64,000 bases of DNA from an uncultured Sphingobacteriaceae bacterium (GCA_946480915.1 CAMLLO010000005.1:118210-182209), one strand, 5' to 3'; positions 7,030 to 16,562 are shown, counted from the first letter of the stretch. The notes: generated by a model not told the origin, from the letters alone. Numbers and translations: made by a program.

Positions 7030-9069
7030 TCACCCCTTTTTTCCAAACTTCTCTTCCATCATCTTCTCAAGCGCATACATTTCATCACGTAATTTTGCCG
7101 CACCTAAAAAGTCCATGCTTTTGGCAGCGGCTAACATTTCTTTTTTGGTTTTATCAATTGCTTTTTGAAGTTCAGGCTTGGTCATATAAGCAACAATCGG
7201 ATCTGCTGCAATGTTAGCGGCACCTTCGTGGCCCACATACACTTTCTGAATACCTCCTTTAAAGTCAACTACCGATGTCTGCTCCATAATTTCCTCACGG
7301 GATTTGCCAATGGTAGTAGGAGTTATGCCATGCTCCTCGTTATATTTCATTTGCTTTTCGCGACGGCGGTTCGTTTCATCAATTGTAATGCGCATACTCT
7401 CAGTGATTTTATCTGCGTACATAATCACTCTTCCCCGATCATTTCGGGCAGCACGACCAATAGTTTGTATTAAAGAGCGCTCTGATCGTAGAAATCCTTC
7501 CTTATCGGCATCTAAAATCGCCACGAAAGAAACCTCGGGTAAATCCAGACCTTCGCGTAACAGGTTAATTCCAATTAATACATCAAATTCTCCTAAACGT
7601 AATCCTCTTAAAATCTCCACACGTTCTAAGGTTTTAACTTCAGAGTGAATATAGCGAACCTTAATTCCCAGCCTGTCCATATATTTTGACAGTTCTTCAG
7701 CCATTCGTTTGGTAAGCGTAGTCACTAAAATCCGGTCCCCTTGTTTAACCGTTTTATCTACCTCATCCAGCAGATCATCTACCTGGTTTATAACCGGACG
7801 AATTTCAATTACCGGGTCTAACAAGCCAGTCGGGCGGATAACTTGCTCCACCACCACGCCTCCTGATTTTTCCAGTTCATAGTCACCCGGAGTTGCGCTT
7901 ACGTATATAGTTTGGGGGGCCAAACGCTCAAATTCTTCGAAGTTCAGAGGCCGATTATCCAATGCCGCCGGCAAGCGGAATCCATAATCTACAAGTGCTA
8001 ATTTCCTTGATCTGTCGCCTCCGTACATTGCTCTCACCTGGGGTACCGTAACATGGCTCTCATCGATCACCATCAGGTAGTCATCCGGAAAATAATCCAA
8101 CAGGCAAAAGGGGCGCATGCCGGGAGTTCTTCCGTCGAAGAATCGGGAGTAGTTTTCGATGCCGCTGCAGTAGCCCAACTCACGAATCATCTCTAAATCA
8201 TAGTTTACCCGCTCTTCAAGGCGTTTGGCCTCAAGGAAACGCTGATCGCCTACAAACTGCTTTTTCCGGGTTTCCAATTCTTCCTGTATTGCCCAAACCG
8301 ATTGGTTAAAGCGTTCTTTTGGAGTAACAAAAAGATTTGCCGGATAAACAACCATATGAGTCATTTTCTCCAGAGTTTTTCCCGTTGCCGGATCTATGGC
8401 TGATAACTCTTCGATGTCATCACCAAAAAAAGATACGCGGTAAGCATGGTCCATATAAGCCGGATAAATATCTACCGTGTCACCTTTCACTCTGAATGTT
8501 CCTCGTCTGAAATCTGCGGTTGTTCTTGAATATAAAATCTCAACTAGCCTGTGAAGAAATGCATTGCGGCTGATCCTCGTTCCTACAGCAAACTTAAATA
8601 CTGAGTTGCTAAAATCCTCTGGATTTCCCATTCCATAAATGCAGGAAATTGAGGAAACCACAATGATATCCCGCCTTCCGGACATCAGGGAAGAGGTGGT
8701 ACGAAGACGAAGTTTTTCTATTTCTTCGTTTATCTGAAGATCTTTTTCTATGTAAGTGTTGGAGCTCGCGATGTAAGCCTCTGGTTGATAATAATCATAA
8801 TAGGACACAAAATAATTGACTGCATTTTCAGGAAAAAACTGTTTGAATTCACCATACAGTTGCGCCGCCAGGGTTTTATTATGACTTAATATGAGTGTAG
8901 GTTTTTGTGTTTGTTCAATAACATTGGCTATAGAATAGGTTTTACCCGAGCCTGTAACGCCTAATAAAGTTTGGTAGTGTTCGCCCCCATTTACACCCTC
9001 AACTAATTGTCTGATGGCTTCCGGCTGATCGCCTGCCGGTTTATAATCTGAAATTATTTTAAAGTCCAT
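7030..9069 (-). CDS. uvrB: excinuclease ABC subunit UvrB
   Basis: A 679-residue UvrB, the damage-verifying helicase-like subunit of nucleotide excision repair. Visible: Walker A GVTGSGKT near residue 39-46, the Tyr-rich YYDYYQPEAY beta-hairpin near 91-100 that clamps DNA, DEsH-type Walker B (VIDESH), SATPGDYE, motif VI QTIGRAARN, and a C-terminal UVR coiled-coil domain (LQKAIDKTKKEMLAAAK) that binds UvrA and UvrC. It is full length. It stands alone, with a -7 box (9077-9084) 8 bases before the start codon, implying a very short leader. Confidence 0.98.
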   Translation of the reverse strand: MDFKIISDYKPAGDQPEAIRQLVEGVNGGEHYQTLLGVTGSGKTYSIANVIEQTQKPTLILSHNKTLAAQLYGEFKQFFPENAVNYFVSYYDYYQPEAYIASSNTYIEKDLQINEEIEKLRLRTTSSLMSGRRDIIVVSSISCIYGMGNPEDFSNSVFKFAVGTRISRNAFLHRLVEILYSRTTADFRRGTFRVKGDTVDIYPAYMDHAYRVSFFGDDIEELSAIDPATGKTLEKMTHMVVYPANLFVTPKERFNQSVWAIQEELETRKKQFVGDQRFLEAKRLEERVNYDLEMIRELGYCSGIENYSRFFDGRTPGMRPFCLLDYFPDDYLMVIDESHVTVPQVRAMYGGDRSRKLALVDYGFRLPAALDNRPLNFEEFERLAPQTIYVSATPGDYELEKSGGVVVEQVIRPTGLLDPVIEIRPVINQVDDLLDEVDKTVKQGDRILVTTLTKRMAEELSKYMDRLGIKVRYIHSEVKTLERVEILRGLRLGEFDVLIGINLLREGLDLPEVSFVAILDADKEGFLRSERSLIQTIGRAARNDRGRVIMYADKITESMRITIDETNRRREKQMKYNEEHGITPTTIGKSREEIMEQTSVVDFKGGIQKVYVGHEGAANIAADPIVAYMTKPELQKAIDKTKKEMLAAAKSMDFLGAAKLRDEMYALEKMMEEKFGKKG

Positions 9070-9076
9070 GCGATAT

Positions 9077-9084
9077 CAAAAGTA
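9077..9084 (-). promoter_or_regulatory. Bacteroidota -7 box for uvrB
   Basis: Plus-strand CAAAAGTA is TACTTTTG on the minus strand, an exact TAnnTTTG match ending 8 bases from the uvrB ATG. The transcript would be nearly leaderless. Confidence 0.55.
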
Positions 9085-9214
9085 CAAAAAGGTATTTTAG
9101 AATGTAATACAATTACAAAAGGGGATGTCTTTTGCTGTAAATTGATTTAATGCGAAACTTCTGCACTTGGTTTTGGTTTTTAATTTGAGAAAGGTTTTAT
9201 TTCGTCCGTTATAA

Positions 9215-9874
9215 ATGCCTAATTTTATTTTGATGTTTCTATTAAACAGTACACCTTCTATCGGAAATAATTTTGTTGCTGAATTGCGTGATGCACAGAT
9301 CCAGCAAGACAGTATGCGTTTTCGCAGAAACCTTGAGCGATTGGGTGAGATTTTTGCCTACGAGATCAGCAAAAAAATGGAGTATATAGAAACCGAATTT
9401 GAAACCCCTCTCGGAACTGCAACCGTTTCGATACTTCAGGAACAACCCGTTTTAGCAACTATTTTGCGTGCCGGTTTGCCGCTGCATCAGGGCTTGTTAA
9501 ATGTTTTTGATAAAGCGGATTCAGCTTTCCTTGCAGCATACAGAAAACCTGGAAAAAACGGTGATTTTATTATTCAGCAGGAATATGTTGCTGCACCAGA
9601 TCTGAATGACAAAATTGTTATTCTGTCTGACCCCATGCTCGCAACCGGCTTAAGCATGGTTGCCTGCTGTAAAGAACTTCTGGATCAATACCGTATAAAG
9701 CAACTGCATATTGTTTCGGTAATTGCCAGTGCCGAAGGCATTACCCACATCAAAGCAAATTTACCAAAAGCGAAACTGTGGCTTGGAGCTATTGATGACG
9801 AGATGACTACAAAGGCATACATCGTTCCCGGTCTTGGCGACGCCGGAGATCTGGCGTATGGAATTAGGATGTAG
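9215..9874 (+). CDS. upp: uracil phosphoribosyltransferase
   Basis: A 219-residue Upp, which converts uracil and PRPP to UMP in pyrimidine salvage. Family features: AELRDAQIQQDSMRFRRNLE near the start, ATILRAGLPLHQG (PRPP side), the PRPP loop ILSDPMLATGLSM near 135-147, and a C-terminal GLGDAGDLAYG uracil-binding loop. ATG at 9215 is used here, but an in-frame ATG at 9233 (MFLLNSTPSIG) would give a 213-residue protein closer to typical family length. The stop codon is directly followed by a repeat tract. Confidence 0.95.
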   Translation: MPNFILMFLLNSTPSIGNNFVAELRDAQIQQDSMRFRRNLERLGEIFAYEISKKMEYIETEFETPLGTATVSILQEQPVLATILRAGLPLHQGLLNVFDKADSAFLAAYRKPGKNGDFIIQQEYVAAPDLNDKIVILSDPMLATGLSMVACCKELLDQYRIKQLHIVSVIASAEGITHIKANLPKAKLWLGAIDDEMTTKAYIVPGLGDAGDLAYGIRM

Positions 9875-10179
9875 ATGTGCAAATGGATCAGATATGCGGA
9901 TATTCGCAAATCGCTTTATGGATGTGTAAATAGTCAAATGTGCAGATGTGCAAATGATTGCAAGTTGCTTTATATATTCGCAAATGAAATAGAATGTACG
10001 ATGTGCAAATAATTGAAAAATGCTTTATGCATGTGGCTATTTACACTTCGTTAGGAATCTGCACATTTTCACATCAAACCCATTTGCACATTTAACAATT
10101 CCTGTATTTTGACATTTCTTCCATTCACGATTAGCAGGTAATCTGCACATTTGCAAATCAACTCATTTGCAAATTTTCA
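9871..10179. repeat. inverted GTGCAAATG / CATTTGCAC word-repeat tract
   Basis: This gene-free stretch of about 305 bases lies between upp and the YjjG-like gene. The left half repeats GTGCAAATG (9877-9885, 9948-9956) with variants (TTCGCAAATG near 9977, ATGTGCAAAT at 10001-10010). The right half has the reverse complement CATTTGCAC (10081-10089) and related words near 10148 and 10164. ATGTGCAGAT at 9938-9947 has exact inverted copies ATCTGCACAT at 10057-10066 and 10141-10150. No frame of note lies between the halves, so this looks like the flanks of an element with the gene missing. Confidence 0.8.
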
Positions 10180-10869
10180 ATGCTTCGCCACATATTTTTT
10201 GATTTAGATCACACCATTTGGGATTTTGATAAAAACGCTGAAGAAACACTTCATGAGCTTTATCATGCCTACTCTTTAAATAGTTTGGGTGTTTCTTGTC
10301 CCCATGCCTTCATAGAGAGCTACACGCGTAACAATCACTTGCTTTGGGCCGAGTATCACCTGGGTAGAATAACAAAAGAGCATCTTCGTACAACCCGTTT
10401 TAGAACCACGTTTATTGAATTAGGCTTAACAGCCGAAACGATTCCAGATGCTTTTGAAGACGATTATGTTCGGATTTGTCCAACAAAAACTCACTTATTT
10501 CCCCAGGCTCACGAAACATTGAGCTATCTGCAGACAAAATATAAGCTTCATCTTATTTCAAATGGGTTTAAAGAGTCAACTGAGTTAAAAATTCAGCTAA
10601 CTGGTTTGGGTAAATATTTTGAAAATATCGTTATCTCTGAAGTTATCGGTATAAATAAGCCGGATAAAGCCATTTTTGACTTTGCACTAAAGGCAGCTAA
10701 TGCTAAAAAGCAAGAAAGTATAATGATAGGCGATAGTATTGAAGCCGATATCCGTGGTGCACTGAATTTCGGAATGGATGCAATTTATTTCAATCCGATG
10801 GGAAAAGAAAAGCCAGAGGATGTGAAGCGACAGATTAGTAGTCTGGATGAATTAATGAAATTGTTGTAA
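10180..10869 (+). CDS. YjjG family noncanonical pyrimidine nucleotidase
   Basis: A 229-residue HAD-superfamily phosphatase. Motif I is FFDLDHTIWDFD (residues 6-17), motif II is HLISNG, the motif III Lys sits in GINKPDKAIFDFAL, and motif IV is MIGDSIEADIRGA. HTIWDFDKNAEETL resembles the YjjG subgroup (TIGR02254), which dephosphorylates noncanonical pyrimidine nucleotides to keep them out of DNA. The start codon follows the right end of the word-repeat tract almost directly, so the repeats probably supply the leader or promoter sequence. Confidence 0.88.
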   Translation: MLRHIFFDLDHTIWDFDKNAEETLHELYHAYSLNSLGVSCPHAFIESYTRNNHLLWAEYHLGRITKEHLRTTRFRTTFIELGLTAETIPDAFEDDYVRICPTKTHLFPQAHETLSYLQTKYKLHLISNGFKESTELKIQLTGLGKYFENIVISEVIGINKPDKAIFDFALKAANAKKQESIMIGDSIEADIRGALNFGMDAIYFNPMGKEKPEDVKRQISSLDELMKLL

Positions 10870-10873
10870 TATC

Positions 10874-10896
10874 ACATGTTGCAGCCTGCAACATGT
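10874..10896. repeat. perfect 11-bp-arm palindrome
   Basis: ACATGTTGCAG (10874-10884), a single C, then CTGCAACATGT (10886-10896). It starts 5 bases after the YjjG-like stop codon. There is no immediate T tract, so it is not a standard terminator. It could be a collapsed word repeat or a protein-binding site. Confidence 0.75.
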
Positions 10897-11047
10897 ATAT
10901 AGTCATTCTTTTGGTTAGCAGTATCTGGCAAACATTCTTTGTTTGAAACACGATCTTGGGTCACCAGTATTTAAAAAGCCAAATCAAGTGTCGAAATTTT
11001 ATTTGCACATTTTATAGAAGAAACTGTTTAGTATTGCAAATTGAATC

Positions 11048-12037
11048 ATGCGTATCTTATTTGCTATACAAGGGACAGGTAACGGCCATATAAGCAGGGC
11101 CCGAGAAATTGTGCCTCTATTACAGCAACATGGAGAGCTGGATGTACTGATTAGTGGCACTCAAGCCGATGTTCAACTTAACTGTCCGCTTACATACCGA
11201 TTTCATGGTTTTAGTTATGTTTTTGGAAAGAAAGGAAGTGTGGATCATTGGAGCACCTATAAAAGCATGAATTTATATCGTCTTTGGAAGGATATTCGTT
11301 CGCTTCCTTTAAAAGAATACGATCTAATTATTAATGATTTTGAGCCGGTAACGGCATGGGCTTGCAAATTGCAGGGAAGGCCAAGCGTCGCTTTAAGTCA
11401 TCAGGCATCATTCCTTTCCAAAAACACCCCACGTCCAAAAAATAAATTCCATTGGCAGGAGGGCGTGTTTAAACATTATGCTCCTACCACTTATCAAATA
11501 GGCTTTCATTTCGAGAGCTACGATACCTTTATAAATACACCGGTTATTCGCAGCGAAATTCGAAATCTCGATACAAATGATCTCGGCCATATATCTGTCT
11601 ATCTTCCGGCTTACCATGACAATTTATTGGTAAGCTATCTGAAAAGAATTCCCGAAGTCAGGTGGGAAGTGTTTTCTAAGCATTCTAACCGCACCTATAC
11701 AGAAAAAAATGTTTCTGTTCAGCCGATAAATAACCAAAAGTTTAATCATAGCCTGGCTAATTCTTCGGGTTTATTAACAGGTGGAGGCTTTGAAGGACCT
11801 GCTGAGGCCCTTTATTTAGGTAAGAAAGTGTTGGTTATGCCTATGAAATTTCAGTATGAGCAACTTTGTAATGCAGAAGCGATAAAGAAAATGGGCGTTC
11901 CGGTAATCTATCAATTGGATGAAGACTTTATTCCAAAAGTGAAACATTGGTTAGGTACATCCAATAAGGTCTCTGTAAATTTTCCTGATTCTACCTCCCA
12001 AATAGTGGAGAACCTGATAAAAACATATTCTGCGTAA
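11048..12037 (+). CDS. glycosyltransferase, GT28/GT1-like GT-B
   Basis: A 329-residue predicted glycosyltransferase. The N-terminal MRILFAIQGTGNGHISRA carries the GxGHxxR loop shared by MurG, MGDG synthase and related GT28 enzymes. The C-terminal LLTGGGFEGPAEALYLGKK matches the Gly-rich UDP-sugar site (GGxxxxxEAL). MPMKFQYEQLCNAEAI is the usual following motif. It is soluble or membrane-peripheral. It lies alone, with a weak -7-like TAGTATTG about 16 bases before the ATG. The glycan or lipid acceptor is unknown. Confidence 0.8.
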   Translation: MRILFAIQGTGNGHISRAREIVPLLQQHGELDVLISGTQADVQLNCPLTYRFHGFSYVFGKKGSVDHWSTYKSMNLYRLWKDIRSLPLKEYDLIINDFEPVTAWACKLQGRPSVALSHQASFLSKNTPRPKNKFHWQEGVFKHYAPTTYQIGFHFESYDTFINTPVIRSEIRNLDTNDLGHISVYLPAYHDNLLVSYLKRIPEVRWEVFSKHSNRTYTEKNVSVQPINNQKFNHSLANSSGLLTGGGFEGPAEALYLGKKVLVMPMKFQYEQLCNAEAIKKMGVPVIYQLDEDFIPKVKHWLGTSNKVSVNFPDSTSQIVENLIKTYSA

Positions 12038-12066
12038 GATTCTGTTAAACGGTGTTTTCATCCCCG

Positions 12067-12074
12067 TAATTTTG
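12067..12074 (+). promoter_or_regulatory. Bacteroidota -7 box for the DUF6427 gene
   Basis: TAATTTTG, an exact TAnnTTTG match 36 bases before the ATG at 12111. Confidence 0.5.
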
Positions 12075-12110
12075 TTTTAATATTGTCTTTTTAGAAAGTA
12101 TACGCAGGGC

Positions 12111-13088
12111 ATGATAAGTCTGTTTAGAAGATTAAATCCGGTTAATATATTGTTACTGTGCATCATCGCTGTAATACTCAGAATAGGAATATTTTTGAAT
12201 CCTCCGGATAAACTTGATTTTAAGGCATTTGAAGTCTATGCTTCTGTGCTATTTAATATCCAGAGTAACAATTTGTTCAGTGTTGAAGCAAATCTGTTTT
12301 TTGCTACTTTACTGACTCTCGCGCAGGCACTGTTGCTCAACAAAATTGTTAACGAATATAATCTGCTTGGCAAACCTTCCTTCCTCCCAGCCCTGATGTA
12401 TGTCACCGGTTCAAGTTTATTGATGCATTTTTTAGTATTAACACCAGCGTTGATATGCAATTTTCTGGTTATATGGATGCTTTCTAAGTTTCTTAGTATC
12501 CATAGGAAAGAATCTGCTCTTTCAACCATGTTTGATCTGGGGATCATTATCGCCCTTGGTACGTTAATATACTTACCATTTGTGGCAATGATGCTGCTTT
12601 TATGGATTTCGCTCATTATTTACAGAGCTTTTAACTGGCGCGAGTGGATTGCCGGTATTTTAGGATTTGTTACCATCTATTTTTTTATTGCAGTGGCTTA
12701 TTATTGGACCGACTCTTTAGAAAAGTTGCGAAATTTTCAGGTACCTCTTGCCATTGAGTTTAAGCTTTTCCCAATCAATTATTATGAATATCTTGTATTA
12801 GTTCCAGTCCTGCTTATCTTGTTTTTATCCATAATAAGTTTACAGAATAAGCTTTACAGAAGTAACATTCATATCCGGAAATCCTATCTTTTGCTTTTCT
12901 TTATATTCATATTTGGCATAGCATCATTTTTTATCACTTCACGATACCAGATATTTCATTTTTTGCTTGCCGTACCTGCCGCCGCGGTTTTTATGGCCTT
13001 TTACTTTAGCAATGCAATCAAACCATGGTTCTATGAAAGTCTTTATTTAATGTTGCTTGGATTTATTCTTTATTTCCAATTTTTTTAA
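12111..13088 (+). CDS. DUF6427 family multi-spanning membrane protein
   Basis: A 325-residue membrane protein with about nine to ten hydrophobic segments spread over the whole length and only short loops (for example the segments at about 13-31, 118-135, 143-168, 178-200). The start MISLFRRLNPVNILLL and the NPPDKLDF loop resemble the Bacteroidota DUF6427 family, which has no known function. The topology and loop pattern recall polytopic glycan or lipid enzymes, but no catalytic motif is visible. It has its own -7 box. Confidence 0.7.
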   Translation: MISLFRRLNPVNILLLCIIAVILRIGIFLNPPDKLDFKAFEVYASVLFNIQSNNLFSVEANLFFATLLTLAQALLLNKIVNEYNLLGKPSFLPALMYVTGSSLLMHFLVLTPALICNFLVIWMLSKFLSIHRKESALSTMFDLGIIIALGTLIYLPFVAMMLLLWISLIIYRAFNWREWIAGILGFVTIYFFIAVAYYWTDSLEKLRNFQVPLAIEFKLFPINYYEYLVLVPVLLILFLSIISLQNKLYRSNIHIRKSYLLLFFIFIFGIASFFITSRYQIFHFLLAVPAAAVFMAFYFSNAIKPWFYESLYLMLLGFILYFQFF

Positions 13089-13216
13089 GACTTGCCATTA
13101 CCGACAGGCTTCCGACGTCCAGCATCAAATCCTAATAAAACTTTCAACCTTCAAATCGCTAAATCTGTCTTAACCTTTTTTAACAAATAAAAACCCTTAA
13201 AAACTTAAAATTTAAA

Positions 13217-13224
13217 TAGTTTTG
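13217..13224 (+). promoter_or_regulatory. Bacteroidota -7 box for purQ
   Basis: TAGTTTTG, an exact TAnnTTTG match, ends 4 bases before the purQ ATG at 13229. Transcription would begin at or very near the start codon. Confidence 0.5.
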
Positions 13225-13228
13225 TAAT

Positions 13229-13921
13229 ATGAAATTCGGAGTAGTAGTTTTCCCCGGATCCAATTGTGATCAGGACAGCATTTACGTATTAGACAAGATT
13301 TTAGGACAAGAGGTTGTAAAGCTTTGGCACAAAGATCATGATCTGCAAGGAACAGATTTTATCATACTGCCAGGTGGGTTTTCTTATGGTGATTATTTAA
13401 GATCAGGAGCTATTGCACGCTTTTCTCCGATTATGCAGGAAGTTATTCAGTTCGCAAACAAAGGTGGATACGTAATGGGTATCTGCAATGGTTTTCAGAT
13501 TCTTTCAGAGGCAGGTCTGGTTCCCGGAGCCTTGCTTCACAATAGCAACAGAAAATTTATCTGTCGCAATATTTACATGAAAGCTGAAACTACAAATTCA
13601 TTAATTACATCAGGTTTAAATACAGATAAAGCTTTAAAAATTCCGATAGCCCACGGTGAGGGGAATTACTTTGCTACAGAAGATACGTTGAAAAGACTGA
13701 ATGATAATGATCAGGTGCTTTTCCGCTATTGCGATGAAAGCGGACAAGTTACTCCGGAGTCAAATCCGAATGGATCTGTGCAGAATATTGCCGGCGTTTG
13801 TAATGAAGGCCGTAACGTGTTTGGCTTAATGCCTCATCCGGAAAGAGCCGCCGATTGTATTTTAGGGAATGAAGACGGACTTGGAATATTTGAATCGATT
13901 CTTAAAACGGTTCATGCTTAA
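13229..13921 (+). CDS. purQ: phosphoribosylformylglycinamidine synthase subunit PurQ
   Basis: A 230-residue class I glutaminase subunit of FGAM synthase in purine biosynthesis. Motifs: PGSNCDQD at the N-terminus, the nucleophile C86 in [16 protein letters not shown], and the His/Glu pair in MPHPERA. The small-type PurQ works with a separate PurL and PurS, neither of which is in the window. The coaX ATG overlaps its TAA by one base, so these are translationally coupled. Confidence 0.96.
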   Translation: MKFGVVVFPGSNCDQDSIYVLDKILGQEVVKLWHKDHDLQGTDFIILPGGFSYGDYLRSGAIARFSPIMQEVIQFANKGGYVMGICNGFQILSEAGLVPGALLHNSNRKFICRNIYMKAETTNSLITSGLNTDKALKIPIAHGEGNYFATEDTLKRLNDNDQVLFRYCDESGQVTPESNPNGSVQNIAGVCNEGRNVFGLMPHPERAADCILGNEDGLGIFESILKTVHA

Positions 13922-14664
13922 TGGTTAACCTTGTTATTGATATTGGTAATACGTTTTCAAAACTTGCAATATTCAATAACAGGGAAATAATCAACTTTGT
14001 GCAGGTTAAAGATTTTTCTCTCTCTTTCCTGCGTAATTTCCTCGAAATCAATCCTGTTGATCATGCAATTGTTTCAAGTGTTAATACAGAAATCGATGCA
14101 TTTGAGGATTTGCTCCGGTCAAAAACGGATTATTTTCGCTTTACAGGATCGAGCGCGTCGAAGATCAAAAATGAATATAAAACTCCTCAAACTTTAGGTC
14201 TGGATCGTTACGCCGCAGTAATTGCTGCCGAGGCGCTTTTCCCTGATCAGAATTGTTTGGTTATTGATGCTGGTTCTTGCATTACCTATGATTTTGTAGA
14301 CGCTCAAAAGAAATATTGGGGCGGCAGTATTAGTCCGGGTATAAAAATGCGTTTTAAAGCCTTGAACAATTTCACCGGCAGGTTACCTTTAGTCGATGCC
14401 AATCCCGACAGAGATATTGAATATGGGAATGATACAGAGTCTGCCATATTAAGCGGTGTTCAAAAAGGGATTATTTATGAGGCAATTGGATTTATAAACT
14501 CATTCATTTTGAAATGGCCTCAGTTAAAAGTGATCCTGTGCGGAGGCGATGTTAATTTTTTTGATACCCAGTTGAAAAATAGCATCTTTGCCCACACTTT
14601 AAAAACCGAGCCTAACTTGGTACTAATTGGTTTAAATGAAGTTATCTATTATAATAATGACTAA
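13921..14664 (+). CDS. coaX: type III pantothenate kinase
   Basis: A 247-residue CoaX, which phosphorylates pantothenate in the first step of coenzyme A synthesis and is insensitive to CoA feedback. The ASKHA-fold phosphate loops are visible: VIDIGNTFSKLA (D7) and VIDAGSCITYDF (near 117-128), plus GLDRYAAVIAA and the GG(S/N)ISPG-like WGGSISPGIKMR. It overlaps purQ by one base and the next gene by 8 bases, so it sits in the purQ-coaX-OMP-lptC operon. Confidence 0.96.
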   Translation: MVNLVIDIGNTFSKLAIFNNREIINFVQVKDFSLSFLRNFLEINPVDHAIVSSVNTEIDAFEDLLRSKTDYFRFTGSSASKIKNEYKTPQTLGLDRYAAVIAAEALFPDQNCLVIDAGSCITYDFVDAQKKYWGGSISPGIKMRFKALNNFTGRLPLVDANPDRDIEYGNDTESAILSGVQKGIIYEAIGFINSFILKWPQLKVILCGGDVNFFDTQLKNSIFAHTLKTEPNLVLIGLNEVIYYNND

Positions 14665-15946
14665 AGTTTCAAAAAGTATATTAATTATTGCTTGTGTTTT
14701 AACTAGCTATAATGGCTTTTCTCAAGGTTCAACCAGCTCCCCTTATTCGCAGTATGGTATCGGTATTATTAACGGCTCTCAGTTGCCCGAAAGCCGGTCG
14801 ATGGGCGGAATATCAGCAGGTTTAAGAAAACCCTCGCCATACAGCAATGTAAACCTTGCTAATCCTGCTTCGTATTCTTCGATCCGTATTACTACTTTTG
14901 ATATTGGAGTATTTGGCGGGAATACTAACCTGGCTAAAGATGGGAAATCGGAAAATAGTTTCAATGCAGCGCTAAATCACCTTGTTTTTGCGATGCCGGT
15001 AACTAAAGGTTCGGCCTTAAGCTTCGGAATTGTACCTTATAGCAGTAAAGGATATAATCGTAGTGTATCCGATATGGTCGGATCTAATCCTGTAAATTAC
15101 GTTTATAGCGGAAAAGGAGGAATAGCCAAAGCTTATTTAGGATATGGCTTTATAATTGGCAAAGGTTTGAGTGTTGGCGCAAATGCCTCATACCTGTTTG
15201 GAAAACTTACGGAAAGTAAGGCGGCTGAATATGAAGATGTAACCTTTCTTAATTCACGTACCGAGTCCAATTCTTCAATATCTGGCTTAAGCTTCGATTA
15301 CGGAATTCAATATGAAGCGGCGCTAAACAGTAAAACAAGTTTAATACTGGGATACTCGGGAAGCTCAAATTCTAAGATAAAATCAAAGAATGATCTGCTA
15401 ACTACGCGGTATTATAAGGATGCCAGTACCGGGCTTAATACTGTGTCGGTAGATACAACCAATTTTATCGAGAACGAGAGAAGTAACATTCAGTTGCCAA
15501 TGATGCATACCTTTGGATTGGTGATTCAAAGTCCAAACAGATGGCTTGTAGGGGCAGATCTTTCGCTGGGCCAATGGAAGAATTACCGCGAAGGTAATAC
15601 TAACCCTGGTTTACAAAATTCTATGGGGATGGCTGTAGGTGCTCAGATTACACCTGATTTTACCTCGGTAGGCAGTTATTTTAAGTTAGTGGATTACCGG
15701 TTCGGCTTTAAGTATGATAAAACCTACATAAATCTGAACAATCAGAATATAAACCAGGCTGCGCTTACGTTTGGTTTAGGACTACCCCTTCCTGCGAACA
15801 GGTCAACCTTTTATAAAGTTAACCTTGGAACAGAGTTGGGTCAACGAGGCAAGCTTGATAACAACCTGGTTCGCGAGCGCTTTGTTAACGTGTTCTTAAG
15901 CTTCACCATGAACGATCAATGGTTCCGGAAATACAAGTTTGATTAA
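14657..15946 (+). CDS. outer-membrane beta-barrel protein, FadL/OmpP1-like
   Basis: A 429-residue exported protein. The Sec signal SKSILIIACVLTSYNGFSQG ends at a typical Bacteroidota SQ/G site. The body shows alternating beta strands, GLRKPSPYSNVNLANPASYSS (a motif seen in OmpP1/FadL-like putative barrels) and a C-terminal strand ending in a charged/aromatic segment. It probably forms a barrel for hydrophobic substrates, but the substrate is unknown. ATG at 14657 is preferred because it overlaps the coaX stop as ATGACTAA. The frame also opens earlier at 14636. LptC follows at once. Confidence 0.75.
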   Translation: MTKVSKSILIIACVLTSYNGFSQGSTSSPYSQYGIGIINGSQLPESRSMGGISAGLRKPSPYSNVNLANPASYSSIRITTFDIGVFGGNTNLAKDGKSENSFNAALNHLVFAMPVTKGSALSFGIVPYSSKGYNRSVSDMVGSNPVNYVYSGKGGIAKAYLGYGFIIGKGLSVGANASYLFGKLTESKAAEYEDVTFLNSRTESNSSISGLSFDYGIQYEAALNSKTSLILGYSGSSNSKIKSKNDLLTTRYYKDASTGLNTVSVDTTNFIENERSNIQLPMMHTFGLVIQSPNRWLVGADLSLGQWKNYREGNTNPGLQNSMGMAVGAQITPDFTSVGSYFKLVDYRFGFKYDKTYINLNNQNINQAALTFGLGLPLPANRSTFYKVNLGTELGQRGKLDNNLVRERFVNVFLSFTMNDQWFRKYKFD

Positions 15947-15947
15947 A

Positions 15948-16511
15948 ATGATTCCCTTTAGATTAACCATCGCATCTTTTTTTGCCATGGGATGTTCATT
16001 ACTCATCGCCTGCGAAAATGATCTTAGAGAGATTGAGAAAATCTCAGCGAAGACTAAAATCTCAGCGGATACATCTAAAGGGGTAGAAATTATTTTGAGC
16101 GATTCGGCAGTAGTAAAGGGCAAGCTAATAACTCCTTTGCTCCTTGATTATAAAACGGCCAATCCATATTATGAAATGCCTGCAGGTCTAACGGTTATAT
16201 TTTATGATGAGAACCAAAGAGAAAGTAGCCGCATAACGGCTGACCATGGAATACGGAGGGGGAAAGAGGAATTAGTGGAGTTGAGAAAAAATGTGGTCGT
16301 TGTTACAGACAAAGGCGATATCTTCAAGTCAGAAGAGTTGTTTTGGGATGAGAAGAAAAAAATATTCTATTCTAACCAACTGGTGAATATCACAAAACCC
16401 GACGGCACCTCTATCAACGGAACGCAGTTTGTGAGCGATCAGAATTTTAATAATCCGGTTATCAATAATGCTACCGGAAGCCTGGCTACCGGAGATAAGC
16501 TAACCTATTAA
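15948..16511 (+). CDS. lptC: LPS export ABC transporter periplasmic protein LptC
   Basis: A 187-residue LptC homologue. An N-terminal hydrophobic stretch ends with a lipobox-like LLIAC before EN, and the rest is a beta-jellyroll pattern (GLTVIFYDENQRESSRITADHG, then KNVVVVTDKGDIFKSEELFWDEK). LptC hands LPS from the inner-membrane LptBFG complex to LptA. Start ATG 15948 is chosen over an in-frame TTG at 15939 inside the previous stop region. The gene follows the barrel gene by one base, consistent with an outer-membrane biogenesis operon. Confidence 0.85.
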   Translation: MIPFRLTIASFFAMGCSLLIACENDLREIEKISAKTKISADTSKGVEIILSDSAVVKGKLITPLLLDYKTANPYYEMPAGLTVIFYDENQRESSRITADHGIRRGKEELVELRKNVVVVTDKGDIFKSEELFWDEKKKIFYSNQLVNITKPDGTSINGTQFVSDQNFNNPVINNATGSLATGDKLTY

Positions 16512-16562
16512 TAATGAATTTTTGAGGCGTTCTTTTTTGCTATAATTTTTTTCTAAAAATTG

